DNA of 64,000 bases from Sequoia sempervirens (Eukaryota > Streptophyta > Pinopsida > Cupressales > Cupressaceae), in the NCBI GenBank assembly GCA_007258455.2, contig VDFB02193867.1:525884189-525948188 (forward strand), written 5' to 3'. The notes beneath the pieces are model-generated. The model was not told the origin of the DNA. It saw only the letters and a program-made list of their open reading frames with translations, and ran no database searches. Below are positions 12,541 to 25,035 of this stretch, piece by piece (the first letter of the stretch is position 1; each line of letters opens with the position of its first letter). The position numbers and the translations under genes are program-made.

Positions 12541-13289
12541 ATAGTAAAAATTGCATTTCACTATATTCATCTGATTGCAACAAAAAATGCTTACATTATT
12601 TGCAATGTTGGGAAACACATTGTCCCTTGTCTGTTATTTTCATGTGAATTTTTTTTTGTTTCCTACACACCAAGAATGTAATCATGAAGTCCACCTTCAA
12701 AATTTGGCACAAATATTTGGTATAGTAAATATGGCATTTCACTATCTTCATCTGATTAACAAAAAAATACTCACATTATTTGCAATGTTGGAAAACACAC
12801 TCTCCCTTGTCAGTTATTTCCTTATGATTTTTATTTTTTTTTCCTATGCACCAAGAATGTAATGAATTCCACCTTCAAATTTTAGAAAAACTCTTTGCTA
12901 TAGTAAAAATGGAATTTCACTATCTTCATCTTATTGCAACAAAAAAATGCTAACATTATTTGTAGTGTTGGAAAATATACTAACCCATGTCTGTTATCTC
13001 CATGTGAAAGGTTTTTGTTTCCTACACACAAAGAATCAAATGAAGTCCACCTTCAAAATTTTGGAACAAATCTTTGGTACAATAAAAATGGCATTTCACT
13101 AGCTTCATTTGATTGCAACAAAAAAAACACATTCTTTGTAGGGTTGGAAAACACACTGTTGCCTATCAATTATTTCCTTGTGAAAGGTTTTTGTTTCCTA
13201 CTTACCAAGAATGTAATTAAGTCCAACTTCAAATTTTGGAACAACTCTTTGGTATAGTAAAAATATATTTCACTATCTCCATTTGATTG
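12541..13289 (+). repeat. Tandem array, ~179-bp monomer, four and a part copies
   Basis: Monomers start at the phrase ATTTCACTATCTTCAT at about 12552, 12733, 12912, 13090 and 13267, giving periods of 178-181 bp. Each contains TTGCAACAAAAAATGC, GTTGGAAAACACAC, a TTTGTTTCCTACACACCAAG run and a CTTTGGTATAGTAAAAATGG end. Copies differ by scattered substitutions. The last is cut after GATTG by the LTR element, and its remainder resumes at 35349-35405. Short ORFs here are by-products of the repeat. Confidence 0.85.
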
Positions 13290-14572
13290 TGTAGACACAT
13301 AAAATGTACCAATTGACATTGTGCATCTAATCCCGACCACTAACATCGTTTCATCCTGAATCATCCTTCAGTCTAACCATTTAATCAAATACCCCTATCT
13401 AATTAAATTCATAAATATTCTTCTCTTAATTAAATAAACCAATTATCTAATTAAGTCACTTCTTCTCGATAATTAAATTAATCATCTTGATCTAATTATC
13501 CTATTTAATTAAATAATTTTTTTTATTTGATTAAATCTCTAAAGTCTATCTATTAAATTAAATAAATTAAAACCTTATTTAGTTTAATCTAAGAATCATC
13601 TCTTTTAATTAAATAAATCAAAATCTTTATTTAATTAATCCCTTATCACATTCTTCTCATATTTGATTTAAGTAAATCCACAAATTTAAGTCAAATAGGT
13701 CACATCATTTAACCCCCTTCATTAAATTAATTAAATTTGATTAATTTAATCTCCTCTCATGTCCCATCCTCTAGCTTTTACCACTTGCACATGAAAATAG
13801 ATTTAATTGATTTATTAAATCTCTATTTTCCTCAACAAGGAATCTTTTGGGAATATTCTCCAAGTTTGAATTCAAAATCAAAGTTGACATGTACATCCAA
13901 CAAGTAATTTACTCTCTCTTACATGTCCTTTTCCTTGAGCCAAGTGGCATTTAATGCATTCTGTCTTCCCTCTTGCATGTCATTTCAACAAATTCAAATT
14001 TCAAAAATAGGCATTTAGTGGCACAATCCTCAAAACTTGCACATCCTCCATCCACTCATAGGTTGACAAGTGGAATCTTGCCATTGGATGAATGTTAGTC
14101 CCACATTGCTCTATTTTGTACATTCATCCATCTTGGAATTCTATAAATAAGAGGCTTCATTCCTCATTTCATCATCCACAATTTGAGTAAACTTACTATG
14201 CTCAAATATTTAGCAAATTCCATCCATTATCATTGAATCTTAGCTAGGTTATGGAGATTTTTCCATTGGAGCACTCACCATCCTTCATCAAAGTGGATCA
14301 TTCATCAACATTTATCAAGTTTGCATCATAGGAATTGGGAAAGGGCCAATTTTCACATCAAATTGGCACCAATTCCCCCATGGGATCATGAGTTTGCTAG
14401 TTTTATTAGAATTCAATCTCTATTTCCTTGGTTTCTTATTGTGTTCTTCATCTCTTTTCCTAATTTAAGCTTTGTAAATGGATTTCATGGGGAATCCTTG
14501 TTCTTGCTTGCATTTCATCATCTAATGTGTTTCTTCTTTTTTTTTGCAGGTATTAGAATTGGGGTTCACACA
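13290..14572 (+). repeat. 5' LTR
   Basis: It starts TGTAGACACAT and ends GGGGTTCACACA. It pairs with 34068-35348. The U3 part (13380-13760) is packed with TTAATTAAATAA motifs; a TATA box is at 14142-14149; the downstream part (14320-14560) contains the only open stretch, which is not conserved as a protein. Confidence 0.92.
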
Positions 14573-14573
14573 T

Positions 14574-14591
14574 TGGTGCTAGAGGGAGGGG
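14574..14591 (+). other. Primer binding site
   Basis: TGGTGCTAGAGGGAGGGG lies one base after the 5' LTR. A TGG start is required to pair with the tRNA CCA tail. The related motif in the minus-strand element (TGGCACTAGAAGGAGGG) supports the assignment. The tRNA species is not identified here. Confidence 0.8.
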
Positions 14592-17346
14592 ATAATCTCA
14601 TTTTTAATCACGTTTTTCTTAAAAAATTATGTTTTTGTTTTGTACACAGGAAAATTCCAATGCTAGAAGCTTAGCATCACCATATAGAACTGCTGACTCT
14701 CCAGCATCGCCATATAGCACCACTAGAAAGTCCAAACTGTGATGCTTTAGCTTTCCCACCTAATATTTTTTAATTTGAATTTTAAACAGCGATGCTGGTG
14801 AAAAGGGCGACGCATTTGAGCTCACTAGTTCAGGTACAAAGCACGGCTGATTGGTAAGCGGTGCTATATGACACCACTAGAGAAATCAAACTATGACATA
14901 GTCATGGGTTGCACTATTGATATGAAGTAAAAAGTTGGAATTTCATTTTAGCACATGCCTTTTGTCAAATGATAAGTTTATCTTTTATTTTCTGCTTTTT
15001 AACCTCTGTGTTTTACAGAATTTGACTGATTTTCTTTCTTGTGGGTTGGATCAATTAAAAACAAAAGAAGGAGAAGCATGATGATGGTATTTCACAAAAT
15101 CACAGTGTTTTTAAACAATTTAGTGTTTATTTAACATTCTTAGGAAATTTTTATTTCTTCTTTCTTAGGATACTAATTTCGTTTGGGCTTTTAAAAAGAA
15201 CCTTTTCAATTTATTTGCAAAGGCTTAAAATGAACATTAGGACTACAACTTACTAGATTTTTTTTTTGGTTAACAATTGAACAAAACAACTCTCATTTGT
15301 CCTTTGGTGCTTTAAAAAGAACTCACAATTGCTTTGTAGCTCTAAAATGAACAAGTGCAACTTTGTCTTTGTGATGGCTTACTTAAACTAACTTCATTGA
15401 AAAAGGACGTATGAGCTTATCTCACGCTTTATAGAGATCTTGAGAATCAAAAGGCATTTTTTGTGATTTTAGGTTGAGATAAAGCAATCACCTCCACACT
15501 TCATTTTGGCTTTTAAAAATTCAACAAAACATTGTGCGAGTGTGAGTAGAGCATTATTGCATACATTCTCTCTCTTTGTGTTGCAAACAAAGATTGATCA
15601 AGTTACAGCTATTATCTTTACTTGCTTTTTTTTATCTTAGAGGGCCTTCCTTGGGGAAAAAGTACTCACCCAAGGGAACGACTCAACCAGTAACACTCTA
15701 AAGCCAAGAGTATTTCCAACCGAGATATAAATGTGGGTATTGGAATAAATGCCAATATCATGCGGTTGGCTCCAATGAGATGGATCTAAAAAGGGACTCT
15801 CGTCATATGGGCCAATCTCCATGAATGGAAAGTCCTAATTAAAACCCATGTTTTAGAATTTCTAAAATCCTTGATCTATTTGTTGGTACAAGAATGGTCG
15901 TTCTGAAGCCGCCCCACACTTTTACGATCTTTTAGTAGAAATGGAAAGCATGCCATGGAAGTTTCATGGGTGTTGATTCTTGGATGCCCCATATAAGTGA
16001 GTGTCGTGGAGGGGAGCCAGTGGGGTCAAGCATTTAACAATTCACTAAAGATAAGCATAGTTTGACTTGTCCAAGTGGGGACTCAACAAATATTGTCTTC
16101 CATACCCATAGGGTTGTACCTATTATTGGTTACAAAATTATTTTCTTATTCGAAAACATCTTGGAAACAAACACTTAAACATCATCATCAAAATTTAAAC
16201 CCTTTAGGAGTCAAATACAATTGACCCAATCCATATGTTATTGCTTGCCCTTGGGATTCTATCCTTAGAGGTTTCTAAACACTTGGATTATCTCTCAATT
16301 TTTCTACTAAAGCTAAACAATAGGTAACCCTTGCCTTGAATTCATCAAATTTCCACATAACATACTTCATGGGATTCGAAGAAATTAAGACATTGGGCAT
16401 CTAGTTTGGAAAACTAATCAAAGAAGTGTTTGTGGTAAAATAAAGCCACTAAGCAAAGATAAACAAAATAAACTCTCATGTATGTGTTGAAACCTCATGA
16501 TTTCCAAGAAGTCAAATCCCAAAATGAAAGTCCTTGATTCAAAATCTAGAAATGTATGCTCAAATTGAACCACTTCTTGGTTATAAAGGTCTATAGAAGC
16601 ATTGCATGCTCTTCAATACCGAGGTTTAGGTAAACAAAGTGTCTTTCAAGGTTCATCTTAGGATCAAAAGAAATCAAAACCTTTTCTCATCCATCCTTCA
16701 AAAATAAATTCAAAAAATCATCTCACCATCATCTTTTGGGAAATCTTGAAATTATCTTTCATGCTAGGATTTTTGGCAAAAATCAAAGTCATCAAGTCCT
16801 TGAGACAAAATCCTTGAAATCTTTATCAAATCATCTTTGGCTAGGTATGTGTAGATGCATCCTTCTACATATACTTAGTCAAAGTTATCAAACCATCTTG
16901 TTTAGCTAGGTATATGTAGATGCATCCTTCTTCATATGCTTGGCTAAATTATCATCTTGTTTGAATAGGTGTGGGTAGATGCATCCTTCTCCCTACACAT
17001 TTTCAAATTATCATCCTTTGAGAAAATCTACCCCTTAGATAATCATCCAACATCTTAGGGTCTATTTGTTCAATCAAAGCAAACCAAAATCAATCAAATC
17101 AAGGGCAATCCAAAGAATCAAAAATCAAAATCCAAAACATATCCGAAAGTCCCAAAAGTCTAGCATTCCCCTCAAGATTTATCAATAGATAAAAACAACC
17201 ACATCATCCATCTCTTGCATCATAATCATATCACCTTTTGATCCTCAAGATATCCTAAAATTTTTCTCTTTTGTGCATAAAGTAAAGATCAATCCAAAGA
17301 ATTAAGAGATTCATCTCCCATATTCTTGAAAATTGATCCTTGTTTT
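14592..17346 (+). other. Long leader between PBS and gag
   Basis: There are 2.75 kb without a convincing ORF. 14672-14880 contains GC-richer, stem-forming repeats around GCCATATAGCACC. 16850-16990 contains three copies of a run containing TAGATGCATCCTTCT, about 60 bp apart, each preceded by AGGTATGTGTAG or a close variant. 16680-17346 is an A/C/T-rich, G-poor stretch typical of the region before gag. Homologous leader pieces occur in the minus-strand element. Confidence 0.7.
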
Positions 17347-18162
17347 ATGGTTCCAACTAGATCTCAATACAAGAAGAACATGGAAGCCGACAAAGAAACA
17401 CCCGCTTCAAGTTACCTAAGCCAAATGAATGTTAAAATGAATCCTGTCAAATCAAGCAATCCTTTGACAATCACATCATCACAAAACCCACAAGAGGAAA
17501 TTCAAGAAGATCTTACCTTTGGGATGTCACATGAAGAAATAACCGAAATGCTCCAAAATCTAGAAAACCATAAGATCACCAACATCATGATGAAGCTTAA
17601 CCCTTCACTATAAATGCTTGAATTAACAAAGCAAGGGGCCAAATTACTTTCTGATTTTGATGTAAGCTCTATAGTGGAACCATCTTTGGAGACCATGCCT
17701 TTAATTTCATCCACACCCCCCATCTCATCTACACTCCCATCCCAAAGCATCACTGAAAACATTCTAAAAATCACAACATCTTTTGCTCCAACCCAACCCA
17801 ATGTTAATAAGGGAAATTCATTTCTTAATGCTATTCAAACACACCCCCTTGTTAATAATTAAGACTTGGATGCAAATACCATTTTGGAACAAAATATACT
17901 CCAAAATCCATTACATAAGTATGTCCCTCTCACTTTCCATAATGATCCATCATCATCATCCTTCCACGCAACACCTCAAACTTCTCTCCTCATGAATTCG
18001 CAAGAAGGTGACATGTTCGGACCTAGGGGAATTTTCAACACCACATCATTTTCTCAAGATCTCACACCCCTCACATTTTCACCCCTCCCACCATTAGAAC
18101 CATTATCCAAACCTCTACTTGGCTTGGGGCTTCCACCTTTACCAAATATCAATCAAACCAAC

Positions 18163-19957
18163 TGTTGGAACTATAAATTTCTAAATATTTTTACATAGTT
18201 TTCCATAACCCTAAGTTTCCATATGAGTCATCATCATAAGCACAAGGTTTTGTTTTCATATCATTCTACCCATATTTTTCCCATGTTGCACCATAAAATC
18301 CATTGAGTCATGTATTTTTCACATTGTGGTCCATATCGGCATGACAATATCTGGGTCTCCCCGATCCATTTTGTGTTTTCTGCAGACATGAGTCTGTGTT
18401 GCCTATTGGAAAGACTCATTTGATGTCACAACAATCGAATTTTACATGTAGGCAGCTTTCAGCAAGACTTTTTATTTGTTTCGGTGACAATGGAGGATTC
18501 ACATCGGCAAGAGTTATACCATCGAGATGAGGTCTTATTGATTTCAATATCTCCCCGACCGGCCACAAAAGGTGCTCATCGGCAAGAGGCTTTCCTTCAT
18601 TGTAATATCATGGTGAAACTCCCTTGTCTTGCCGACCGATAGGATGGATAAATTCTTTCGGTGAAACATAATATGCACTACGTGAGGTCTCTCTGACATC
18701 AGAATGCTACATTGATAGTGAATGAAACAAAAGAGCATCTCGGTAAGAGACGGGGTGACCGATATGATATCTCCCTGACTATGAATTGTCTCAACGACAT
18801 ACAAGATGGAAAGACAACTTTTGGGAGGACATAATATGATCTATAAGATGTCTCCCCAACATCAGATTATTACATTGACTGGAAACACACTGATGAACTC
18901 ATCTCGGTATAACAAAGATTTGTCTGTGGGACATCTCCTCGACTCTTAGAGGTCACAGTGAAACATGATGATCAGAGGATATCTATTGGTAGGACATTTT
19001 CCTTCAGCATAACTATAGGACATCTTGGTGATTGTCTCATAGATGATTAATAAAGGTCTGAATGCGAGCAGTTGGTTACTGACAAACGAATGAGAAGTGT
19101 TGTGTCTCTTTGGTGGCCAATGTATAAATGTTCATTCTCAATTGTAAAGATGGAGAGAGGAGATAGATTAGAGTAGAGAGGGTATATAATATACAGTTGG
19201 ATAAAATTTTCCACAGAACAGAGACCATGATCCATGTTTCCAAAGTGGAGTTTTGAATGAGAATCAGTTGATGTCATAGCTCATTTCTGGTGTCAATTGT
19301 TTGTTGAATTTATGGAAAGTATTACTAAGTTGTCTCCAAGTAGATTCCTTCTGATTGTTTAAATTGATTTAACAAGTTTATTTTTAGTTTATCAGTGCAC
19401 ATTTGTTGTATCTGTGTGATTAATTGATTGATTCTTTCAAGGAGAGATTAAATCCTTTTAGTTGATCATAGTAATTAGAGAGATTCATTTGGATTATTAA
19501 AGTAGAGCTTAGTAGTCATATTTTGCATGTTTATACAAGTTATAAATAGTTCATATGCCAACAATTTGAGTTTCTACCAGAATAAGTTGCCCATTTCTAT
19601 TTCATTTGACTCTGCATACCCAATAAGGCACTAGTCTCTGCATGTTACCATTTAGATTCATTCATTTTCTTTACATTTGTTAATTGAGCATATTAGGTTT
19701 TAGTTTGGAACATTGGTATACAATCTATACCAAATTTGTTTTCATTTGTTCACTTCCATCTTCAACTGTGGAAAAATCATTGCAAGAAGGATAATCATAA
19801 GTCAAGTTTGCTTCATTCAGATAGGTACACCCACCTAGGTTTAGCAACACCTAAAGAATAGAAGGTTAAATTCTTTTGACCTTGTCTGTTACCCTAAAAC
19901 ATACCAAGAGATTGGCAGCCTCTTGAGGTTTTCCACCTACATTTTTTAGAGCTAACA
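18163..19957. mobile_element. Solo LTR (1795 bp) inserted in gag, CCAAC target duplication
   Basis: It begins TGTTGGAACTATAAA, ends TTTTTAGAGCTAACA, and is flanked by CCAAC at 18158-18162 and 19958-19962. Removing 18163-19962 rejoins gag in frame (NINQTN then IPNTNQN), which independently proves the boundaries. A TATA run lies at 19182-19190. Internal short repeats of ATCGGCAAGAG occur near 18503 and 18577. No internal domain was found, so this is a solo LTR rather than a full element; a copia or Ty3 origin cannot be told. Confidence 0.9.
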
Positions 19958-20406
19958 CCAACATTCCAAACACCAATCAAAACATCATTCCAAACTCTCA
20001 AAACTTGTCATTGATATCGCAACAATAGATGACAACTATACAAGAAATCTCAACATTATCAACCACCCCCCCAACATCTCAAAGCATGGTCTCTCAAGGA
20101 CCAACCACATCAACAGCACCATCCACCACTCAAACCACCAACACGACAATTCCATCCACCACTCAAATCACCAACACAACATCACCGCTCACCACCACCA
20201 CAAATGCCATTCGAAATCCACCACCACCCCCACCACCACCAAATTTCAATTTATCAATCCAATATAGCATGACATTGCAAGCCGCTCACCAAGCTGCTTA
20301 TCAAAAGGCATTCATATAAGTGCAAAAGAAAAAAGCCACACAAATAGCTGCCCAACAAGCCACACAAGTAGTGCAAAATTTTCAAGACACCCAAATTGTA
20401 TAGCAA

Positions 20407-20832
20407 GTGCAACAGGATGCACAAGGCCAAGACTTATTGAAACAACAACAACAAGCTGCTCAAGCTGCACAAGTTGCTCAAGCAACCCAAGTCATATTAC
20501 AAGCACAAAAGGATGCTCAAGCCCAAATTCTATTACAACAACAAGCAGTACAAGCACAAGCCCAAGCACAAGCAGTGCAAGCACAAACTCAAGCTCAAGT
20601 GCACGCCCAATATCAAGCACAAGCACAACTTCTTGAACAAAAAAAAGCAGCACAACTACAAGCCTATCAACAAGCAATAAAACAATATCAAGAGCAGCAA
20701 GAAGCAGCCCAATTGGCAGCCCAACAACAAGCATTTTTGGAACAACAACAAGCACAACAACAAGGTCAACAACATGCAATATTAGCATAGCAACAACAAG
20801 AACAACAACAAGCATTGTTTATACAGCAGTAA
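20407..20832 (+). repeat. CAA/GCA-rich microsatellite-like tract encoding Gln/Ala
   Basis: About 425 bp of in-frame CAA, CAG, GCA and GCC codons give QQQQQAAQAAQ-type protein. It includes near-heptad spacing that may form a coiled coil. Internal stops at 20788 and 20830 are single-base changes from Gln codons. Opposite-strand Val/Leu-rich frames are artefacts of the repeat. Confidence 0.85.
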
Positions 20833-22303
20833 GTGCAAGCATACCTAGCTCAACAGAATGTGAAAATACCATCAAACAACACACCAAACAAGCCATCCAT
20901 CCAACCCATAATCAAAACACCCCAAAACACCTTCATCCCACCCCCTGATCCACAAAATGATGTAACGACACAAATCAGGTTGCTCTTGCAACAAGTGCTC
21001 AATCTTCAATTAGGGAAAACCACAAAAAACACCAAGCAACTTGTGTCCCTATCCATTTGATAGGAGCCTTGTGATGAAACCATTCCCCAAGGGATTTGAG
21101 ATCCCCAAGTTTGAAAATATCGAGGCACAAGAAACCCTAAAGATCACATTAGGGAATTCCAGGTTCATTGCATGGAAGTCGCATACAACGATACTTATCT
21201 AATGCAGCTATTTCCCACGAGTTTGGCTAGCCACACCGTGGAATGGTTCTCTCACCTACCTATAGGCATCAGAAAATTCCAAGAAATTATAGATGCATTC
21301 ATTAAAAATTATGCATGCAACATTGCAATGGATGTCAGTCTAGAAGAACTCTCAGCTCTGAAACAAGGAAAGATTGAATCATTCGCTTCATTCCTACAAT
21401 GATAGCAATCCAAGGCCAATCAAAGAAAATGGACCATGCCCAAAGAACAAGAAGTTTGCACCATCATATCCAACCTTGATGGCCTCTTGGAATTTCATCT
21501 CAAGGTACAAGGGATCACCACATATGACCAGTTGACCTCCAAGGTGCTCAGTATCGAACGAGCCCTTATGACACAACCCATAGGATCAACTTCATACCTC
21601 TAACAACAAAATAACTGCCCACCTACCAATTACAATGATAAACCTAGCACATGGGCAAGGAATAAAAATGTTACTAATGATGGTGTTATTGACACCAAAG
21701 TGGTCATTAGTGCCCTGCGCCAAAATACACCTACACCACAAATCCAAATCCAATACCAAAAGAATCATCAGACAATACAACAACCAAACAAAAATTAGGC
21801 AATTAACAATCTCAATGATCAAATGGGACCACCCCAACGAAACAAGAATTACCCCAAGCAAAAGTACACCACTCTTGGGGAACCACTTGAAGTCATCATG
21901 AAGAAGCTGATAAACGAAAAAATCATCAAAGCACCCACCTATGAGAATTACCAAGAACTGGATGTGAAACCTCCTTGGTATAATGAGAATCAACTTTGCG
22001 ACTTCCATAAAATCAAAGGGAATACCATGAATAGTTGTATGAGGCTAAAAAACATAATTCAAGATCTCATCAATCAAAGAATTATAAATGTGGAACAACC
22101 AACATGAAACCAAAACCTTAAGATATACGCAAATCCAATTCCTAACCATGGAAATAAATGGAATAATAATAACACTGATAAGGGGAAAGTCACCCACACA
22201 AATGTGAATCATGTGTATGAAACTGTCATCACCTCCCTAGATGAATATTGCACAGTCATCACCATCAAAGGCACCCATGCCGATTGTGGAGTCACCATGA
22301 CAA

Positions 22304-23552
22304 AGTTACCATTGTAGGATCATCTCAGCCAAATAGAGTCCCTACACCTAGATCTATCCTTAATGGATATAATGTCCTTGATCAGCTCAAAAGAACACCA
22401 GCAAAAATCTCCATCATGGAGTTGCTAAAAATCTCATCGGCCCATAAGAAAATACTTAAGGAAGTGTTGGCTTCATCCATTGTCCCCATAGATCTTGATG
22501 CAAAAAAATTCCAAGCTATGGTCAGAAATATCATTAAACCAAATCTCCTCACATTCTCTGACCAAGATTTCCCTACTCAACCATCTCACAACCATGCACT
22601 CCACTTAGAATTCATAGTACATAAAATCCAATTCAAAAGGGTCTTGGTGGATGGAGGTGTGGGATTCGATATATGTTCTCTCAAGTTCACCAAACAATCA
22701 AAAATCTCATAGGATTCTATTGACAAAGGAAATGGTATCACAATAAGAGCATATGATGATCAAGAAAGACTGTCCCAGGGCACAATCAAAACCCCTATTC
22801 AAGTAGGGCCATCTATCATGGAAACCACTTGTCAGGTGTTGGACGTCGACTTGTCATATAACATCCTCCTAGGATGCCCATGGAATGCGATGAAAGTAGT
22901 AGCATCAAATTTCAATCAACATGTAAAATTCACACATGAGGGACAAGAAGTCACCATCAATGGAGATCCTGAACCCTTCTCCTATTGCAAAATCCTCAAA
23001 GCAAAGTACTATAAAATCCCCCAAGTACCAAAAAATGATGAGGGTCCATCTACACCATACATTGATCCCACCACTCTCACATCCACTTCTGCAATAGAGA
23101 CACCCGTCACTCTCGCCATTCCCACCATTTCTTACATTAAGGTCATCATCCAAGAGAACAGTTGTGGAAACTACATGATCCTTAAAAATGATTTTGTGGT
23201 AGGAGAGTCACCACAATCTCCTAGATCACGGGGACATCTGCAAATAAATGAAATCTCCACATCCCAAACGTCTCCTGAAGACTATCCCAACTTTACAAGT
23301 TGGGGAGATCTTGGCCAAGAAGTTATTGAGGCAGATCCATCTCATATGCTATACCAAGATGAGAGACTAGTAGTTGATTTACCAATGGATGATAGAAGCA
23401 AGGGTCTACAAATGATGCTTGCAATGGGCTATGACAGAAATCAAAGACTTGGAAAAAATGAAAATGGGCTTATAATACCTATCATTTCGGAGACACGAGT
23501 GATAAAAAATCTTGGTCTTGGATGTACCCCTCTAAGGATAACCATACATGGT
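22304..23552 (+). pseudogene. Aspartic protease plus G-patch segment of pol
   Basis: It processes the Gag-Pol polyprotein. The active-site region reads RVLVDGGVGFDIC with the catalytic Asp at 22650-22652. DGG in place of the usual DTG/DSG is common in the Tat lineage, but the third position here is followed by Val. Further family landmarks are IRAYDDQERLSQGTI (about 22740), PIQVGPSIMETTCQVLDV and the second-lobe YNILLGCPWNAM (22857-22890). Downstream, 23386-23475 encodes a G-patch-like segment, KGLQMMLAMGYDRNQRLGK followed by NENGL. Stops at 22710 (TAG) and 23553 (TGA, from likely CGA). The frame is offset by one from gag because of a base loss near 22300. Confidence 0.85.
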
Positions 23553-23555
23553 TGA

Positions 23556-24190
23556 GATCCTCTAGTTAGAAAGGTTAATAATCCTCTTCAGCCAACCGTA
23601 GCAGAACTACGCTTACCAGTATCTACAGGTAGAGTCATAGATAACTTTACATTTGATGTAACCGATGTTTGTAGTGGTAGTGATGATGAGGAGCCCATGA
23701 CCAACTTACCTAGGCTATTTGAGGATACCACTCATTTCATGATTAGCACCTTATCTTTTGAATCAAACCACCAAAATCATGAAATTCACCTAGTATATCC
23801 CCAACTCATAGACTACGACCAACGAGGAGCACCAATTCTCGATACATTCAAAAATGATGAGGTGCCCTCAGAATTCATGGGACTACAAGATAACATTCCA
23901 TGTGGGGATCACAAAGAAGGGTTCATAATCGAGCTAGATACACATGCCTATTATGGGGAAATGATTGAGTCCCTAAGTCACAAAAGTGAAAAAAATTAAG
24001 AATAATATCTAAGTCCTTGAGTGAAAACCACACTGTGGCACTCTCTGACCAGAAAAAAAGTAAAAATAAAGGACACATCTAATGGTGAAAACCTCTCTGA
24101 GGCACCCAAGGATGGGGGATTCAATCTTCCTTTTAGAGCTCTTCATCAAGAAAAATCAGCAATCCTGGTAAAAAGGTGCAATCTAGTCAA
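23556..24190 (+). pseudogene. Linker between protease/G-patch and reverse transcriptase
   Basis: The frame of the protease continues open from 23556 to about 23996, then has close stops at 23997-24020, and is open again. The sequence is acidic with no domain I recognise; the linker in related elements is variable. It includes a duplicated-looking host of Asp/Glu runs (GSDDEEPM near 23680). Confidence 0.6.
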
Positions 24191-25035
24191 TCTAGGAACA
24201 GAGGAAACCCTGCACATCACATTCTATGTGGAGTCACTACTATCAAAGGAACAAGAGCTCCTAGCATCCTTCCTAAGAGAAATACAGATAAAATTTGCAT
24301 GCAGCTATGATGACATGCCAAGACTTGATCCAAAAATCATGGTTCACTACTTAGAAGTATATCTAGAAGCAAAGCCTGTTAAACAAAAGCTTCAAAAAAT
24401 GCACCCTCAGATCACCGTATTAGTCAAAATGGAGCTAAAAAAGCTATTAGATGTGGGATTCATCCAACCAATAGATTATCTAGAATGTGTGTCAAACTTG
24501 GTACCTATCTCAAAACCCAATGGGGCCATCAAAATCTGCACATACTTCAAAGACTTGAATAAAGCATGTCCAAAAGATGACTTCCCACTTCCAAACATTG
24601 ACATGATCGTAGATATGATAGCCAGACATGATAGCTAAAGAGGACCAACATAAGACGAATTTCACTTGTCCATGGTGGACTTACTGCTGGAATATGATTC
24701 CATTTGGCTTAAAGAATGCAGGAGCATCATACCAAAGGGCCATGACATTGATATTCCATGATATGATCAACAAGACAGTCAAAGATTATGTTGATGATAT
24801 TCTAGCCAAATCCAGAAAGAGAAAAGATCACATAGCAACCCTAAGTTCCATTTTTGATAGGCTGGAAGAGTACAAGGTCAGATTAAACCCAAAGAAGTGT
24901 GTCTTTGACATACAATCAGGAAAATTTCTAGGATATATAGTGTCAATGAGGGGTATTGAGGTAGATCTAGCAAAGGTAAAAGAAATCCTTGAAATGGAGG
25001 CACCAAAAACATTAAAGCAATTGAGAGGTCTCTAA
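24190..25035 (+). pseudogene. Reverse transcriptase, motif A segment deleted
   Basis: It copies element RNA into DNA. Landmarks in order: MPRLDPKIMVHYLEVY, VKQKLQKMHPQI, ELKKLLDVGFIQPIDY, VSNLVPISKPNGAIKIC, FKDLNKACPKDDFPLPN, then TCPWWTYCWNMIPFGLKNAG, and the catalytic YVDD at 24787-24798, followed by GYIVSMRGIEV. Between the IDMIVDMIARHD end (about 24630) and the next conserved block the expected motif A, with the first catalytic Asp, is missing, and the frame changes by one at the same place. This is a small internal deletion and by itself abolishes polymerase activity. The stop at 25033-25035 (TAA) derives from a likely CAA. Confidence 0.9.

Larger units (their letters stand above)
17347..22303 (+). 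pseudogene. gag: gag polyprotein, interrupted (Tat-lineage Ty3)
   Basis: Capsid precursor. The ATG at 17347 begins MVPTRSQ. One frame runs 17347-18162, is split by a solo LTR, and resumes exactly in frame at 19963. In order: a Ser/Pro/Thr-rich N-terminus; an eight-proline run near 20222; a Gln/Ala-rich tract at 20407-20830; the Retrotrans_gag core at about 21050-21590 (VEWFSHLP, FIKNYAC, ELSALKQGK); and a knuckle-like CDFHKIKGN...C at 21998-22040 in which the expected second His is Asn. Stops include 17611, 17860, 20317, 20401 and 20788. A two-step frame change at about 21050 and 21117 cancels out, and a one-base loss in an A run near 22300 shifts into the protease frame. Confidence 0.85.

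Noticed and set aside
14321..14674. 117-codon plus-strand frame at the LTR end
   Set aside because: Spans the LTR/PBS boundary and is disrupted in the 3' LTR copy; not a gene.
18544..18804. 86-codon minus-strand frame
   Set aside because: Inside a proven solo LTR, no family signature.
20492..20815. 107-codon Val/Leu-rich minus-strand frame
   Set aside because: Pure reverse reading of the CAA/GCA repeat that encodes the Gln/Ala tract of gag.
21592..22008. 138-codon minus-strand frame
   Set aside because: Overlaps the gag nucleocapsid-side coding region on plus, which has the conserved features.
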